Shown here one piece after another: positions 1-10,777 of a stretch of 64,000 bases of DNA (position 1 is its first letter; each line of letters begins with the position of its first letter). The notes below the pieces were generated by a model. The model had not been told where the DNA came from. It did no database searches and saw only the letters and a list, made by a program, of their open reading frames with translations. The position numbers and the translations under genes were made by a program. Source of the stretch: Rhabditophanes sp. KR3021 (lineage: Eukaryota > Nematoda > Chromadorea > Rhabditida > Alloionematidae); NCBI GenBank assembly GCA_963281155.1, contig CAUJLY010000001.1:2108001-2172000 (forward strand), given 5' to 3'.

Positions 1-252
1 AGCAATAATAAATTAATCGCACATTTTATAAGAGCAATTGATGACAAATTCATTATCAGCACAGGTGGTTTTTTAATTGTTGACAATATTTTATCACATC
101 AATGGAGTCTCTTTGATTAAATAATTGGTGTGTCACCAATTGATAAGATTGCAGAATATTTATTGCAAAATAAATGTAAAAATATTTGTGTGTAGTAGTT
201 AATGAAGAGTGGTCAATTTTCGAGCAAAATGGTGACCAATCTAAGAACTCAT

Positions 253-324
253 GGTTCCATGGTGTAGCGGTTAGCACTCAGGACTTTGAATCCTGCGACC
301 CGAGTTCAAATCTCGGTGGAACCT
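253..324 (+). tRNA. tRNA-Gln (anticodon TTG)
   Basis: The sequence folds as a full cloverleaf. The acceptor arms GGTTCCA and TGGAACC pair perfectly, the anticodon loop CTTTGAA reads TTG, and the T loop is TTCAAAT. No intron is present. It is the first of four tRNA genes in the first kilobase. Confidence 0.95.
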
Positions 325-424
325 TTCTTTTTGTAAATTAATTTAATAATTTCTTAGTAAAATATGTACCACTCAGTAAGAACAAAAAATGCATTTCCTT
401 CTATTTAAAGCATCCAAAAAGATT

Positions 425-496
425 TGCCTTATGCTGGAATCGAACCAGCGACCTTCTGTTTACTAGACAGACGCTCTACCCCTGAGCCAATAAGGC
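425..496 (-). tRNA. tRNA-Thr (anticodon AGT)
   Basis: On the minus strand the acceptor arms GCCTTAT and ATAAGGC pair. The anticodon loop CTAGTAA gives AGT, and the T arm GCTGG/CCAGC encloses the canonical loop TTCGATT. It is the only one of the four tRNAs on the minus strand. Confidence 0.95.
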
Positions 497-814
497 ACAT
501 CATCGTTATTTAGTGTTTCAAATACATTTAAATTGCATAAAAATTATACAGCTGTCGATGTGCTTGTTGACATGCATTTTATTTATATTATGAGATAACT
601 AATTGTATGTGATTAAACTTTTTGCTGTTTCACATAAAAGACTATGCATTTACTAGTATTGTTCAATCAAATATGTTTACTTTCATTATATGTTCTCGTT
701 CTAAACTTATATGTTGAATTATTAGGACACACATCTCTTTCAAACATGGTTAAAATTTTATTTATTGGTTAATTTTGGTAAGTGATGATGGCAATATAGT
801 AGATAGCTTATACC
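497..814. other. tRNA spacer, nothing recognised
   Basis: This AT-rich spacer lies between the Thr and Glu tRNA genes. I see no open frame, repeat or RNA structure that I can support. Confidence 0.6.
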
Positions 815-886
815 TCCCATGTGGTCTAGTGGTTAGGATTCGTGGCTTTCACCCACGCGGCCCGGGTCCGATTCCCGGCATGGGAA
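815..886 (+). tRNA. tRNA-Glu (anticodon TTC)
   Basis: The acceptor arms TCCCATG and CATGGGA pair and the anticodon loop CTTTCAC gives TTC. The T stem CCGGG/CCCGG is intact, but the T loop is TCCGATT, so the normally invariant T55 is C. The A and B box regions are otherwise typical. The gene is probably functional; the T55C change is odd. Confidence 0.88.
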
Positions 887-956
887 TATTTTTTGCATCA
901 TTTTAATGTTTGCGTGAAAAACATATTATAGAATGCAGCATTGTATATCATTACAA

Positions 957-1029
957 GCTCCCGTGGTGTAGTGGTTATCACATCTGTCTAACACACAGAA
1001 GGCCGGCGGATCGAGACCGCCCGGGATCA
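957..1029 (+). tRNA. tRNA-Val (anticodon AAC), atypical
   Basis: The D arm and anticodon arm closely match nematode Val-AAC tRNAs, and the anticodon loop CTAACAC gives AAC. Two departures are visible. The acceptor stem has a C-U mismatch at pair 2:71 (GCTCCCG against CGGGATC), and the T loop is ATCGAGA, so T54 is A, although the T stem GGCGG/CCGCC pairs perfectly. It could be a low-activity copy or a tRNA pseudogene. Confidence 0.7.
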
Positions 1030-2007
1030 TACTTTTTGATAAGTAGCATTTTATTTGTTGCAATCTATTAAAATGAAATGTTTTTGCCAAAAAAATTAAA
1101 TAGTTATCAAATATATTTTCGACAGGTGTCCACTTAAGATCCACTATTTTAATTTTTTTCTTTGACCTTAATCTGACAAAACACCCCCAAGCTTTTGATC
1201 TTTTGAAAACCCTCAACACAATTCCTTATTGATAAAATAGTCGAAAAGTATTTATTTATTTTAAATCATGATTATAAATGTAACTTAATATGCATAAATA
1301 AAATATAAATGACATATGTCACAATAAAAGTTGATATAATCTTTTTTGTCAAACTAAATTTAACTATTTTCTATATCATCTTCAATTAGCTGAAATTGAA
1401 ATTTTTAAAAAATACACCTAAATCATCAAATTCATTCAACCTCATGAAAACAAGAATAACTAATTGAATAATAATTATGTCAATCATGAACTGATAAATA
1501 TTATTATTCCTTTTAACCATTATTTTTTACAGCATACAGAAGTATATTATAAGGTGGCTTTTTATTTTATGAATGCGTATTTAGTTAATCAAAAAATGTA
1601 GTTATGACTTAATAATACTTATGTGGGATAGTTTAAATTAATTATTCAAGATTAGATACACTTTAAACTTTTGCTTTAAATATGCTATTGATTGCAAGGG
1701 TTTAAGTTATTAAAGCAATATAAATAAATTTCTTTCTAACCCTGCTTGATTTGTAATTCTTTTTATACTAGTTTCATCATTTTATCCCTGTACAACAGTT
1801 TAAGGCGCCATCAATTTTATCATAATGAATTCTAAGCACCTTGAAATAATGATATTTTAATATTAAAAAGCAAGTAAATATCTTTTTAATCAGCCAAATA
1901 GTTAATTAAAACATGTGGAATTTTAAAGTATTTGAATAAATAAATCTTTTCAAAATTTTAAAGCAATTGAATTAAATTGAGTAAATGGGTATAATTCTTT
2001 TATTTAA
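1030..2007. other. Intergenic, nothing recognised
   Basis: About 1 kb of AT-rich sequence lies between the tRNA cluster and the first receptor gene. The only sizeable open frame here (minus strand, 926-1219) runs through the tRNA-Val gene and has no protein-like character. Confidence 0.6.
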
Positions 2008-3043
2008 ATGGATAAAGATTTTTTCGAGGTCCTAATTATTATTCTTGGTACTTTTGGTTTAACAGCTAACATTGGCCTATTTTATTTGATTCAATTTTCG
2101 CCACCACGTAACTGTGATTATACAACTCAATTAGTTAAGTGGGCTAGGATACCAGACATTATTTTGTCTTCATTTCTTGGAATAATTGGAAGAGCTAATC
2201 TTATTTTTCCTATTGTTGGTTTTGCAGTCAATACACAATTTTTTATTTTCTTAAAAAATGAAATAGTCGTATGCTATTTGGTTTTATGTTTTCTACTTTC
2301 TTTTATTTATATAACTGATTTTATTTTCTTGGCCTTTCTTGCCCGCTACAACACCTTTGTACGCAAAACAAAGGCGAAACATTTCCATTGGGTAGAAGCA
2401 TTTTTATTTATTTTCTGGGGAATTGGGGCTACTATAGTCAATTTAATTTTTGCTCCAGGAATTTTACACATCGACAACAATTATCATGTTGATAATTTAG
2501 AGGTAATTTATTAAATATCAATGTTATTTATATTATGCATGTATTTAGATTGATAACAGCATAAATCAATTTCGATCTTCAGAATATACTATTTTTATTG
2601 TAAACTTCAATTTAACAAATCCTAGTGCTATACTTCTGTCAAGTCAATTAGCTTTCAAACTACTCTTTATAGTCTATGCTATTCCAGCCTATTACATCCC
2701 CCTGGAAATGTCATTAAGAAAATGTATGAAGGATGCTAGATTGGAAACAGCGTTAATAATAAGAAAAAGCTTGATTTATTTGAGAGCATGTGTTATATTA
2801 CCAATTTCCGTTGCCTTGTCACCTATATTAATTACATTTATATTGAGTAGACTTGACAGTATTCCTATACAAATATTTTTAATCTCAAGAGATTTATCAT
2901 CAATTGGTCCATTATTGTATTCTTTTTTCTCACCAATCATGCAATTTATCTTTCTTTACAAGAATGATATTAAACACTGGTGGAATCATAGACATGTTAA
3001 AAATGTTGTTAGAATGACTACGTCGAGAACTGTTGTCATTTGA
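2008..3043 (+). CDS. Serpentine 7TM chemoreceptor (STR-superfamily-like)
   Basis: There are two exons, 2008-2502 and 2549-3043, split by a 46-nt GT-AG intron in phase 0, giving 329 residues. About seven hydrophobic segments can be drawn. TM3 ends in the motif FLARYNTFVR, resembling the YRY-type motif after TM3 in SRD/SRH/STR receptors. The C-tail is short and basic (HWWNHRHVK). The likely role is an odorant or pheromone receptor in sensory neuron cilia, based on the family and not on specific residues. A second receptor follows in the same direction about 0.9 kb downstream but is not a close copy. The exact subfamily is uncertain. Confidence 0.75.
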
Positions 3044-3927
3044 CAGATTTTTAATGATCTATAATAAAGATCTATTTATTTATTATTAAACACAAAAAAC
3101 ATTTGTAATTGTCGAGTAACAGCAACTGACATTTTCTTGTTTTCTGTGTAGTCATAAGTGCATGTATTAATCTAGCATATTAGAGAAATTACATTATCCC
3201 AATGATAAACATTTATTTATTTCAAAAAAGTCATTTACGACCAGAAAAAGTCTATTTGATACTATAAAATAAATTATTGTGTTTAAATTGCATCATAAAC
3301 GGTCTGAAATTGTTGTAAAACAAAATGTGGAGAAATTATAAAGGTAACTTACCTTCACATCCAAATATGTATCCTCACTTGATGAAGTATTTTTGGAAAT
3401 TCTATACTAACTTCTGATGGATTATTGTGATCAGACAGATTTGGCTAAATTTTAAAATATCCAAGCAATTTCAAAAATTCAAATCGAATTGTTTCTGTTG
3501 GATAGGTGATACATCAACATGCGCGTGGCATACCTATTCATGGAAATGTGAAGAACATGTATCCATATTACATAACTATATTTATATATCATGTATTATA
3601 TCTAAATAAAATAGTTGCCTTAATTCTATCTTATAGTTTCAGTCCAAGGACATGGAATTCATCCATTATTATTTAAAGTCCGTTCCAATGGTAATATTTC
3701 TTAACTTGAAATAAAAAACCATAAATTCAAACATCCGGCATATACTTTAATGCCAATTAAAAGTGTAATACCTAGTTCGACATTTATAGTCGGTTATAAA
3801 CTGATTACTGACAATACCTTAATTAGCTTAAGTGCATTAAGCTTTCAAAATATGTGATTATATTAACACATGTTGAAATTATGGTTTTAAAACCTTCTTT
3901 CATAATATATTTTTACTTTATACAAAC
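3044..3927. other. Intergenic, nothing recognised
   Basis: This stretch lies between two receptor genes in the same orientation. An open frame at 3427-3609 lacks domain features and I treat it as chance. Confidence 0.6.
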
Positions 3928-4920
3928 ATGGATGCTATTATGAATTCAGCGTTTTATGATACAGATAGAATTGTTTTCGGTATATTAATGATTATAGCAA
4001 CAATTGCTAGCATGTTGTTAAGTGGACTGATGATAATTTGCTTTTGGCGACATCGCGGAATATTCAGCAAATCTCCTGTTTTCATTTTCTGCTACAATTT
4101 GATTGCAACTGACTTTTTGAGAAATATTAATTGCCTAGCAAATATAATTCCGGTTTTTTATTTGGCCGATAGTAAAAAAGAACAAGGTTTGTCCGAGTAT
4201 ATTAAATAATCTTTACATTTAACTTTAGAACACCGCGAAGCATTGGTTTTTGTAATTATCAGTGAATTGAGCATAGTTGGATATATTGCATGGATTATTT
4301 TAATTACATTCTTGACGATAAATCGTTTACTAACGTTTTACAAGCCTAGTGTGATTAGAAAAAATACATTTTATCAGATTCTTTGTTGCTCGATATTTGC
4401 CTGGGTATTTGCGATTGCTGTTGATGTGATAAAAATGACTTGGGATGTATCTTCGATTGAAGGCATCAATATTCATACCAGGGAAAATAATAAAAACTAC
4501 AATTTTGAGGGCCTAATTGTTTGTTATTACTTAATAAATCCTACAGTTCTTTTTCTCATGTATTTGGCCTCATTTTATAAGGTTCGAAGCTTTACTAGAG
4601 TGAACGGAAGTGCAAGTGTTGGTACGAGAAAAAGTGCCTCTACCGAAAGACAACCTGTGGTCATTAATTCTATTAAGTTCGAGAGCTTGATATTACGGCA
4701 AGGAATAATGATTTGCACTGTGTATCAAATGTCAACACTTCTAGATTATTTTGCTGAAGAAATAATTAGATTTTTAGGACCATGGTCGGCTTTTTACTTC
4801 AACGTTTATCTCATTTTTCTTGTCATTTTATTCAACTCTATCAATGCCCTTACGTTCTTCTGCTTTAACAAAACAGCAATTGGTTTTCTAAGGAAAATGT
4901 TTTTACCCGGTACCCATTGA
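3928..4920 (+). CDS. Serpentine 7TM chemoreceptor (SRX-like)
   Basis: Exons 3928-4186 and 4229-4920 are joined across a 42-nt intron in phase 1, giving 316 residues. TM1 follows a short N-terminus, and TM3 is followed by LTINRLLTFYKP, the Asn-Arg-hydrophobic-Pro signature seen after TM3 in SRX-type receptors. A Ser/Thr-rich basic cytoplasmic loop (SVGTRKSASTERQ) lies between TM5 and TM6. TM6 starts with ILRQGIMICTVYQ and the tail ends KTAIGFLRKM. The predicted role is chemosensory signalling through G protein. Subfamily assignment is by motif only. Confidence 0.75.
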
Positions 4921-5089
4921 AAGTCATGCAATTATTTTATAAAAATGAGTCTTATTTCGAATTAACGATTTAAGTAATTAAATAAATGTTCTTGCCGTCA
5001 TTTTAATTATTTTATTTGTAGTATCCCTAATACAATTAATAAAACGTTCATTTATTTACACGATGTATGATTTAATCAAGCTTTAACAT

Positions 5090-5682
5090 TTAGGGTTTAA
5101 TTGTTGGTTTTCCAAATCCAATAGATTCAGCTAAAGTTTTCTTGAATTCATCAATTTCTGCAGCTAATCTTTGGTAGATGAAGCAAATCTTTTGGCCTTT
5201 TGTTGTTTGGATACACTGGATGGATCTTCCAATTTTTCATTCAAAACAACAATAGCTCTTGTGAGTCTTGGTTGAGTAAGTGGCCTGATTCTTCTTTGAT
5301 AGATGAATGCTTGGGCTGACTTGTGGAAGTCCGATTAAATATTGAGCTAGGGGTCTAACTAGCCTGGTTTGTGAAAGTAAAGGTTGTGTAAGAGGTTTAA
5401 TTGGTCTGAATAATCCACGTTTAACAAGTCTGATTAGTTCGGGTCTAGCTCTTCTGGTCTGATTTGGGCAGGCCTAGCTGGCCTAATTAGTTCATGATTA
5501 ATCAATGGTTGAATAAGTGGTTTAATTTTCTTTCTTTGGTTACCTTCAATAGGCATAACTTGTGGCTTGAATACTCCTTCCTGTTCAATAGCAATATGAA
5601 ATCTATCTTCAATATGTTCCTGTCCATAAACAATGCTTAAAGCAAGAATAAATAAAGCAGTAGTGAAAAACTTTATTTTCAC
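5090..5682 (-). pseudogene. Secreted Pro/Leu/Arg-rich repeat protein, frameshifted
   Basis: Translation starts at 5682 with a clear signal peptide (MKIKFFTTALFILALSIVYG), followed by a short acidic stretch and then degenerate units such as KPLIQPLI, RPIKPLTQPLL and RLVRPL. The frame is lost near 5450 and the next stretch continues in another frame. Two more shifts are needed, near 5330 and near 5200, to reach a helical C-terminal part (LAAEIDEFKKTLAESIG) ending at 5090. Because each segment keeps protein-like composition, the three shifts are either recent pseudogenisation or indel errors in the assembly. I do not recognise the family; secreted repeat peptides of this composition include antimicrobial and cuticle proteins, but no function is shown. 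Confidence 0.55.
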
Positions 5683-5909
5683 TAGCCAAAAATATTATGA
5701 GTTTAATTATTGAATTTTGATTTTATATCAAATTCTTTTCAATTCATTATTTAGCTTTCTCTTAATTAATTCCACACTTTCCTGAGATTTTTGAACTGAT
5801 CTTGATCATCTCAAATTACCAAATTATATCGAAATTAAATTGTTTACATTAGACCCATCTAGTATCAAATTATGGATAAACTAAGTAATGTTACAAATCG
5901 TTTATTTGA

Positions 5910-6975
5910 ATGCGTCTGCCCGTTAAAAGATATGTGTTTCTTTTAATAATACTACTCTTTCCAACCCTAATTTATTATTGTTTGAATGATTCATTCAGCA
6001 CAACGATTAATGAATTAACCGTGTTCGAAGACACTTTGGAATTCAGTAATCTGAAGGTTCCCTATAAATTACACTTCAAACCAATTTTATCCACGAAACC
6101 AGAATTATTAGCCATCATTTATTCCCACTCAGGGAGTTTCGAAACTCGCCAAACCATACGACAAACATGGCTCAAAACTAAAACACACAAAATTAAACAT
6201 TACTTTTTTCTATCTAATCTACCACACGATAAATATAACAATAGAGAAAGTACATCTTTCTTAGACCACGAAATGTCCGCCTTCGACGATATCATCGTTT
6301 CTAATTTAACGGATACCTATGAAAATCTTGTATTCAAGGTATTTCAGTCGTTTAGGTTTCAAATTACCTTTTTCCCGGCCGTTAAGTACTTCGCTAAAAT
6401 AGATGATGATACGATCGTTCATCTGGATAGGATATTGACATGGAGCAGGTATATTTTTGATCAAACTGGTAATGAAAATGCAATCTTTTGCTATGTTTGG
6501 TTTAAAGCAATGGTACATAGAAATGGTACGGACAAATTTAATATTTTGAAAGATTCATACCCCCTCGAAGAATATCCAAAATATTGCAACGGACCATGCT
6601 ATGTTTTAACAAATGTAGCAATAAAAAATATTGTTCAAACGTCGCTTCATTCCAATTTAATAAGCTTTGAAGATGTTTTTATTACAGGAATTCTAGCTGT
6701 TTCCTCTAAAACACGTCTTCTTCACAAACCAATGATTATCTCTGCTTTTATGAACGAGGTAATTTTGTATTCACATGTTTATTTGCATTTACATTTATTT
6801 GTAGAAAGTCCCCATGAAATCCAGATGCCGCACTTATTCTTCTCATTCTGTTCCTTTTTTAAGTGCTATTACCGGTTACAAATTGCTACAGGACATCCGA
6901 TTAAAATATAATCAACTTTTAGCGTTACCGTGTAAATTACAATCAAAGATTAAAAGGGAATTTACCAACAACTAA
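5910..6975 (+). CDS. GT31 beta-1,3-hexosyltransferase (galactosyltransferase-like)
   Basis: Exons 5910-6758 and 6805-6975 (46-nt intron, phase 0) give 340 residues. A short basic start and one hydrophobic helix (residues about 8-24) form a type II Golgi signal anchor. GT31 motifs follow in order: RQTIRQTW (80-87), a DTYENL segment (135-140), the metal-binding DDD (165-167) in KIDDDTIVH, YPKYCNGPCYVL (222-233) and FEDVFITG (253-260). The enzyme should transfer a hexose from a UDP-sugar to a glycoprotein or glycolipid in the Golgi lumen; the exact acceptor cannot be read from sequence. Length and motif order are normal for the nematode family. Without the intron the last part would be read in the wrong frame and end at 6911. 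Confidence 0.9.
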
Positions 6976-7278
6976 TTGACTTATATTTAACTTATAAATC
7001 CACTTTAATTAATTTTTAAATCATCTATAATTAATGATTAATCAACTTTAATGAATTCTTTTTATATTTTTGTCCAATCAACTTCATATCGCCTTACATG
7101 ATTTTTATCAGATGTTAATTTAATGACACTAAATTAAAATACTTTTATTCTACTTATAATACAAAGATACAGAAAACATATATAATATTCACAGCTATAT
7201 TATTGTTAAATACATTGCTAAAATTAAATAAATTTAAAGTTACAAAAATGATAAAAACAATTAAATATTTCACAGATA

Positions 7279-10200
7279 TCACGAACTTTGAACCACATCA
7301 TAGTAACTGGCATCGGTGTCAGTTGATGCCTGTAAGTGACCTGCTCCAACAGAAGCTTTGCACCCCTCGTCGAAACAATAATCTGCTGAGATCATCATCT
7401 TGTCTTCCAAAAATGTTACCTCAGACTTTTTCTGTTCAAAGTCTAAGATAATGGGTAGTTTGATGCCATCTTTTAGCTTTTTCATCATTTCATCTGCTAT
7501 AAATAGCTCATTTAGAGCGTTTACCAGGAATTCTAATGAATCTGCGTTGATGCCATCTACTAACGACACTACGTTACTGATTTTCGTTTTTTCGATCTTT
7601 AGCTGTCCATTAAAACTATAATCTTTGAAAGAAGGTTTTTGCAAACTAATTTCAGCAAACATATTAGCCGTCAAAAAACGTCTTTTCTTATCGGGTTGTT
7701 GGACAAAAGCATCAACTTTAGATTCCATCGTAATATTCACCTTTCCTTTACTTATCTTTACAACCGGAAACGAAACAGTATGTGTCTTGATCATAACTAC
7801 TCCATTTGGGAACTTTTCCGCTAAAGAAGGAAACAAAGTTCCTGCACAAATATCTTCAACTCCGCAATCTGTCTTCAAATATCCAGCGATCATCGTATTG
7901 TTGATGGCACTTGAATTTATTTCAAAATCCAGTTTCCTGTATTGGTCCATCCAAAATAGCAACGAACTTAAAGTATAATTTGAAATGGTGAAAGTGACCA
8001 TTTTTTCATTTTCAACAGCAACTAATTCATTGGCTTTGAAAGGTAATCTGAAGTCATTTAGTCTCGTTCTTCCTTGAATAAATGTGTTGTTAATAGCGTT
8101 ACAAGTTATGTTTAAATTTTGTGTTTTTAAATTTTAATGAAAAATGCGTTATATGAAGCACAAGGCATTCAACCTGTTGTAGCAAATCGAGCTACCACTT
8201 TTGGACAGAGAGAATGGTAAGTAATGATGATATTAATAAGATAATTCTTTTTAGCAAGACCCTTGCAGCCTAATTTGAATGCTTCTGTTGATCAATATGT
8301 TGGAGAAAGGATGTTGAATGGTAGGACAGAGGATGAACGTCAAGCAAGAAGAGAGGTGGAAAGAAGGCGCTGCGACTTTGATAGTCAAATTAAACGCTGT
8401 CTTTGATGAGATTAAGGATGGAACAAAGTTTACGAGGGCTTTTGATAGGAAGAAAGAAGTTGTGGGACAAAGAAATGTACTGATACATTGCCTGACTGAT
8501 AATTCCTTCTGAAGTTAACAAGAAGGATGAAGTAAGGGAGGGAATCATTCAAGCTGGAGTTGGCTTATTGACTAATGTTATCGAACATTTTGGAATCAGG
8601 AACAATCAGTTTGCTCTTCTTGTCTGTGGGCTCGATAGGTATAGATCATCATGTTCAAAATCAAATGCAAGCTTTAAACTGTTGTATTATCTTGGTTATT
8701 CATTAGCCACAAGTGAATCTTGTAGAGAATCGTGGAGCTTGAGTTAAACATGATGAGACGTATTATTGATCGATATGATCTCCCAGAAGTGCTTGATGAG
8801 GATGTCGAAATTAAAGCTAAACAAGAGATTCAAGAAGCCGTCAATGGAGTAGAATTGTTACCCAGACCTGCTGCTCTAAGTCCGATTCTCATACCTCGGA
8901 ATATTCCAGAAAAGTTCATAGACTAGCTTTTCTATGTTCCAAACTTAAAATATGAAGAAATTGTTTGAAGATGGACACAATGTTATGGTAAAAAGATTGA
9001 TGGGAAAACGTATTATGGTTCAGATTTTGGCAATTGAAAAGTGTATTATCGTTTATTGTCTTGGAGTCACGAATCAAAGCATTGGGATGTTACTTTTACA
9101 AGTTGTTGGGAGGAAATCTCCTGTTTTTGTAACCATTAGTAAACCAAAAGATACGTCTGGATTCAAACCGCGAAAGAGATTTCCATTAATTATGGTGTAA
9201 TCTTGTTATTGGTGATTCATCTTCACTGTCAACTCATTATCAAGAAAGAGATTGCGAGGAACTGTTCAAGGCTTGGTTAAATTTAATGATATAGTTACCT
9301 TGCTCAAGATTTAGTCTGAGATGAATGATGCAACCGCCCAAAATATGGCTTTCGTTTATTCCTCCCTTATGACAGAATCAAGCCAAGATCTTTAAGCGAG
9401 TGGACTCTGGCAGATGTCGTAAGAGTTGCTTACTATGTCGACGAGTCAAAGCCAGACCCAAGATATCTAGGTTATAACAAAAGAATGTCAAAGCATCTTT
9501 CAAGGTACACAACTAGTGTTAATGAACAATGCGGACTCTCAGGAACGCAACAAAGAATGAAGGAAATTAAGGAGACCAAAAAAGATGATGAATCTTACTT
9601 TGAGACAATTGTAATAAAAATGGGTGTTACTTCTGAAGAATTGGCTGAATAGAGCACATTCTCACTGAGTACTTTGGCGCCCAAGTCAAAAATGTCGATC
9701 ATGGCAAATGCTTTTTTGAGGAAGTATACAAGCTTTCGCCTGGTAGTGCTCAACTAATTGGTCAACTTATCATTGAGAAGATGGTTGCCCTTAAAGAGTA
9801 AATTCCTTTGGGCTTTTAATAGATTTTTCTATTTTTTATGTTATTGAAAAGACGTTGACCCTTAACGTTTAAGCAATACTGGTTTTAATAAATGTTTGTA
9901 TTTTATGGATAATTTTAGTTACCTTGTCTCAAGATTCCAAAAGCATTTCCTCTATGAGCAAGTTCGACCTTCCCTTTGGCATAAGTTACATTGCCTAATA
10001 GACCATAATTCAAAAAGTAATGATCAAACAAAGCCACAGACAAAGGGGTATTAAATAGTCTATTACTGATAACAGGAACAATTTCATCCACCAAGGTTGG
10101 GCAAATAACATCATTAATATTTTGACGAACGACTTTATAAATTTCTGCAATTGTATTCTTTAGAACGTCACTTTCGGATGACGTGAAGGCTAGAGTAATT

Positions 10201-10777
10201 TTATCAGGAACGACATTGCATTTGGTTAATTCAGTTTTGAGGTGACCATCACCATTAACACCTGTTTTGAGGTATAAATTAAAGGAAGTTCTGGAAAAAT
10301 GTAAATCATAAATAGACAATTCCAATTTACTTACCCCTCCAAAAGAAGTGGAACAATACCAGAAATCTCCCCTCCATTGCTGAAAATTTTGTATTCACTT
10401 TTAATGGTAACCTTAAAATTTCTTCCACTCCACTTTAATTGACTTTCCTCACTTATTAATTTGGAAGAAAATGCGACATGATCGTAGAAGTCAATAGAAA
10501 TGGAAGACAACTGAAGTGTTTCAATTGAATTCAATGGTGCCGTCACATTAAAATTGAAATCTCCAAACTTCATTACCTTATTGGTTCTGTCTGTGAGGAA
10601 TGATGCCATGAGATCAAAGCCAGACTGTGAAATAGTTGAATAGAAGCCTGGATTAACATCGGTAGAGGTAAAGAAATTGTTGGCTAGGTATTGGGAATTG
10701 ATTTCAATTAGAGAAGACACCAATAATATCAGAATTAATGGTGGAGGCGCTTTTACTTTAATGGTCCTGATTATCAT
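7279..10777 (-). CDS. BPI/LBP/CETP-family lipid-binding protein
   Basis: Minus-strand exons are 10777-10335, 10290-9923 and 8072-7279, all in phase, giving 534 residues. Residues 1-29 are a signal peptide. The N-terminal barrel has the family feature NPGFYSTISQSGFDLMASFL. The C-terminal barrel has RLPFKANELV and, near the end, MMKKLKDGIKLPI, matching the typical C-terminal 'GIPLP' element. The family binds lipids such as lipopolysaccharide or phospholipid in a hydrophobic cavity; this copy should be secreted. Intron 1 is 44 nt, whereas intron 2 is about 1.85 kb and contains a broken gene on the opposite strand. The intron 2 acceptor (TTCAAG at 8073-8074) restores phase exactly. The lipid ligand is unknown. 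Confidence 0.85.
8137..9801 (+). pseudogene. Decayed gene nested in BPI-family intron
   Basis: From ATG 8137 the frame reads MKNALYEAQGIQ, crosses a well-formed 38-nt intron (8217-8254, GTAAGT to TTTTAG) and continues as charged protein until a stop near 8407. Further protein-like pieces continue in shifting frames: VREGIIQAGVGLLTNVIE (8539 onward), YDLPEVLDEDVEIKAKQEIQ (8775 onward), KIDGKTYYGSDFG (about 9000), EWTLADVVRVAYYVDESKP (9400 onward) and HILTEYFGAQVKNVDHGKC up to stop 9799-9801. An AATAAA lies at 9887-9892. Several frameshifts and stops make a working product very unlikely. The retained intron argues against an mRNA-derived copy. I do not recognise the family. Orientation is opposite to the host gene. 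Confidence 0.6.

Noticed and set aside
56..1219. Minus-strand open frames through the tRNA cluster
   Set aside because: They cross tRNA genes, have no start context and no domain character.
7203..7978. Plus-strand frames inside the BPI-family gene
   Set aside because: They are antisense shadows of an exon with a clear family pattern on the minus strand.
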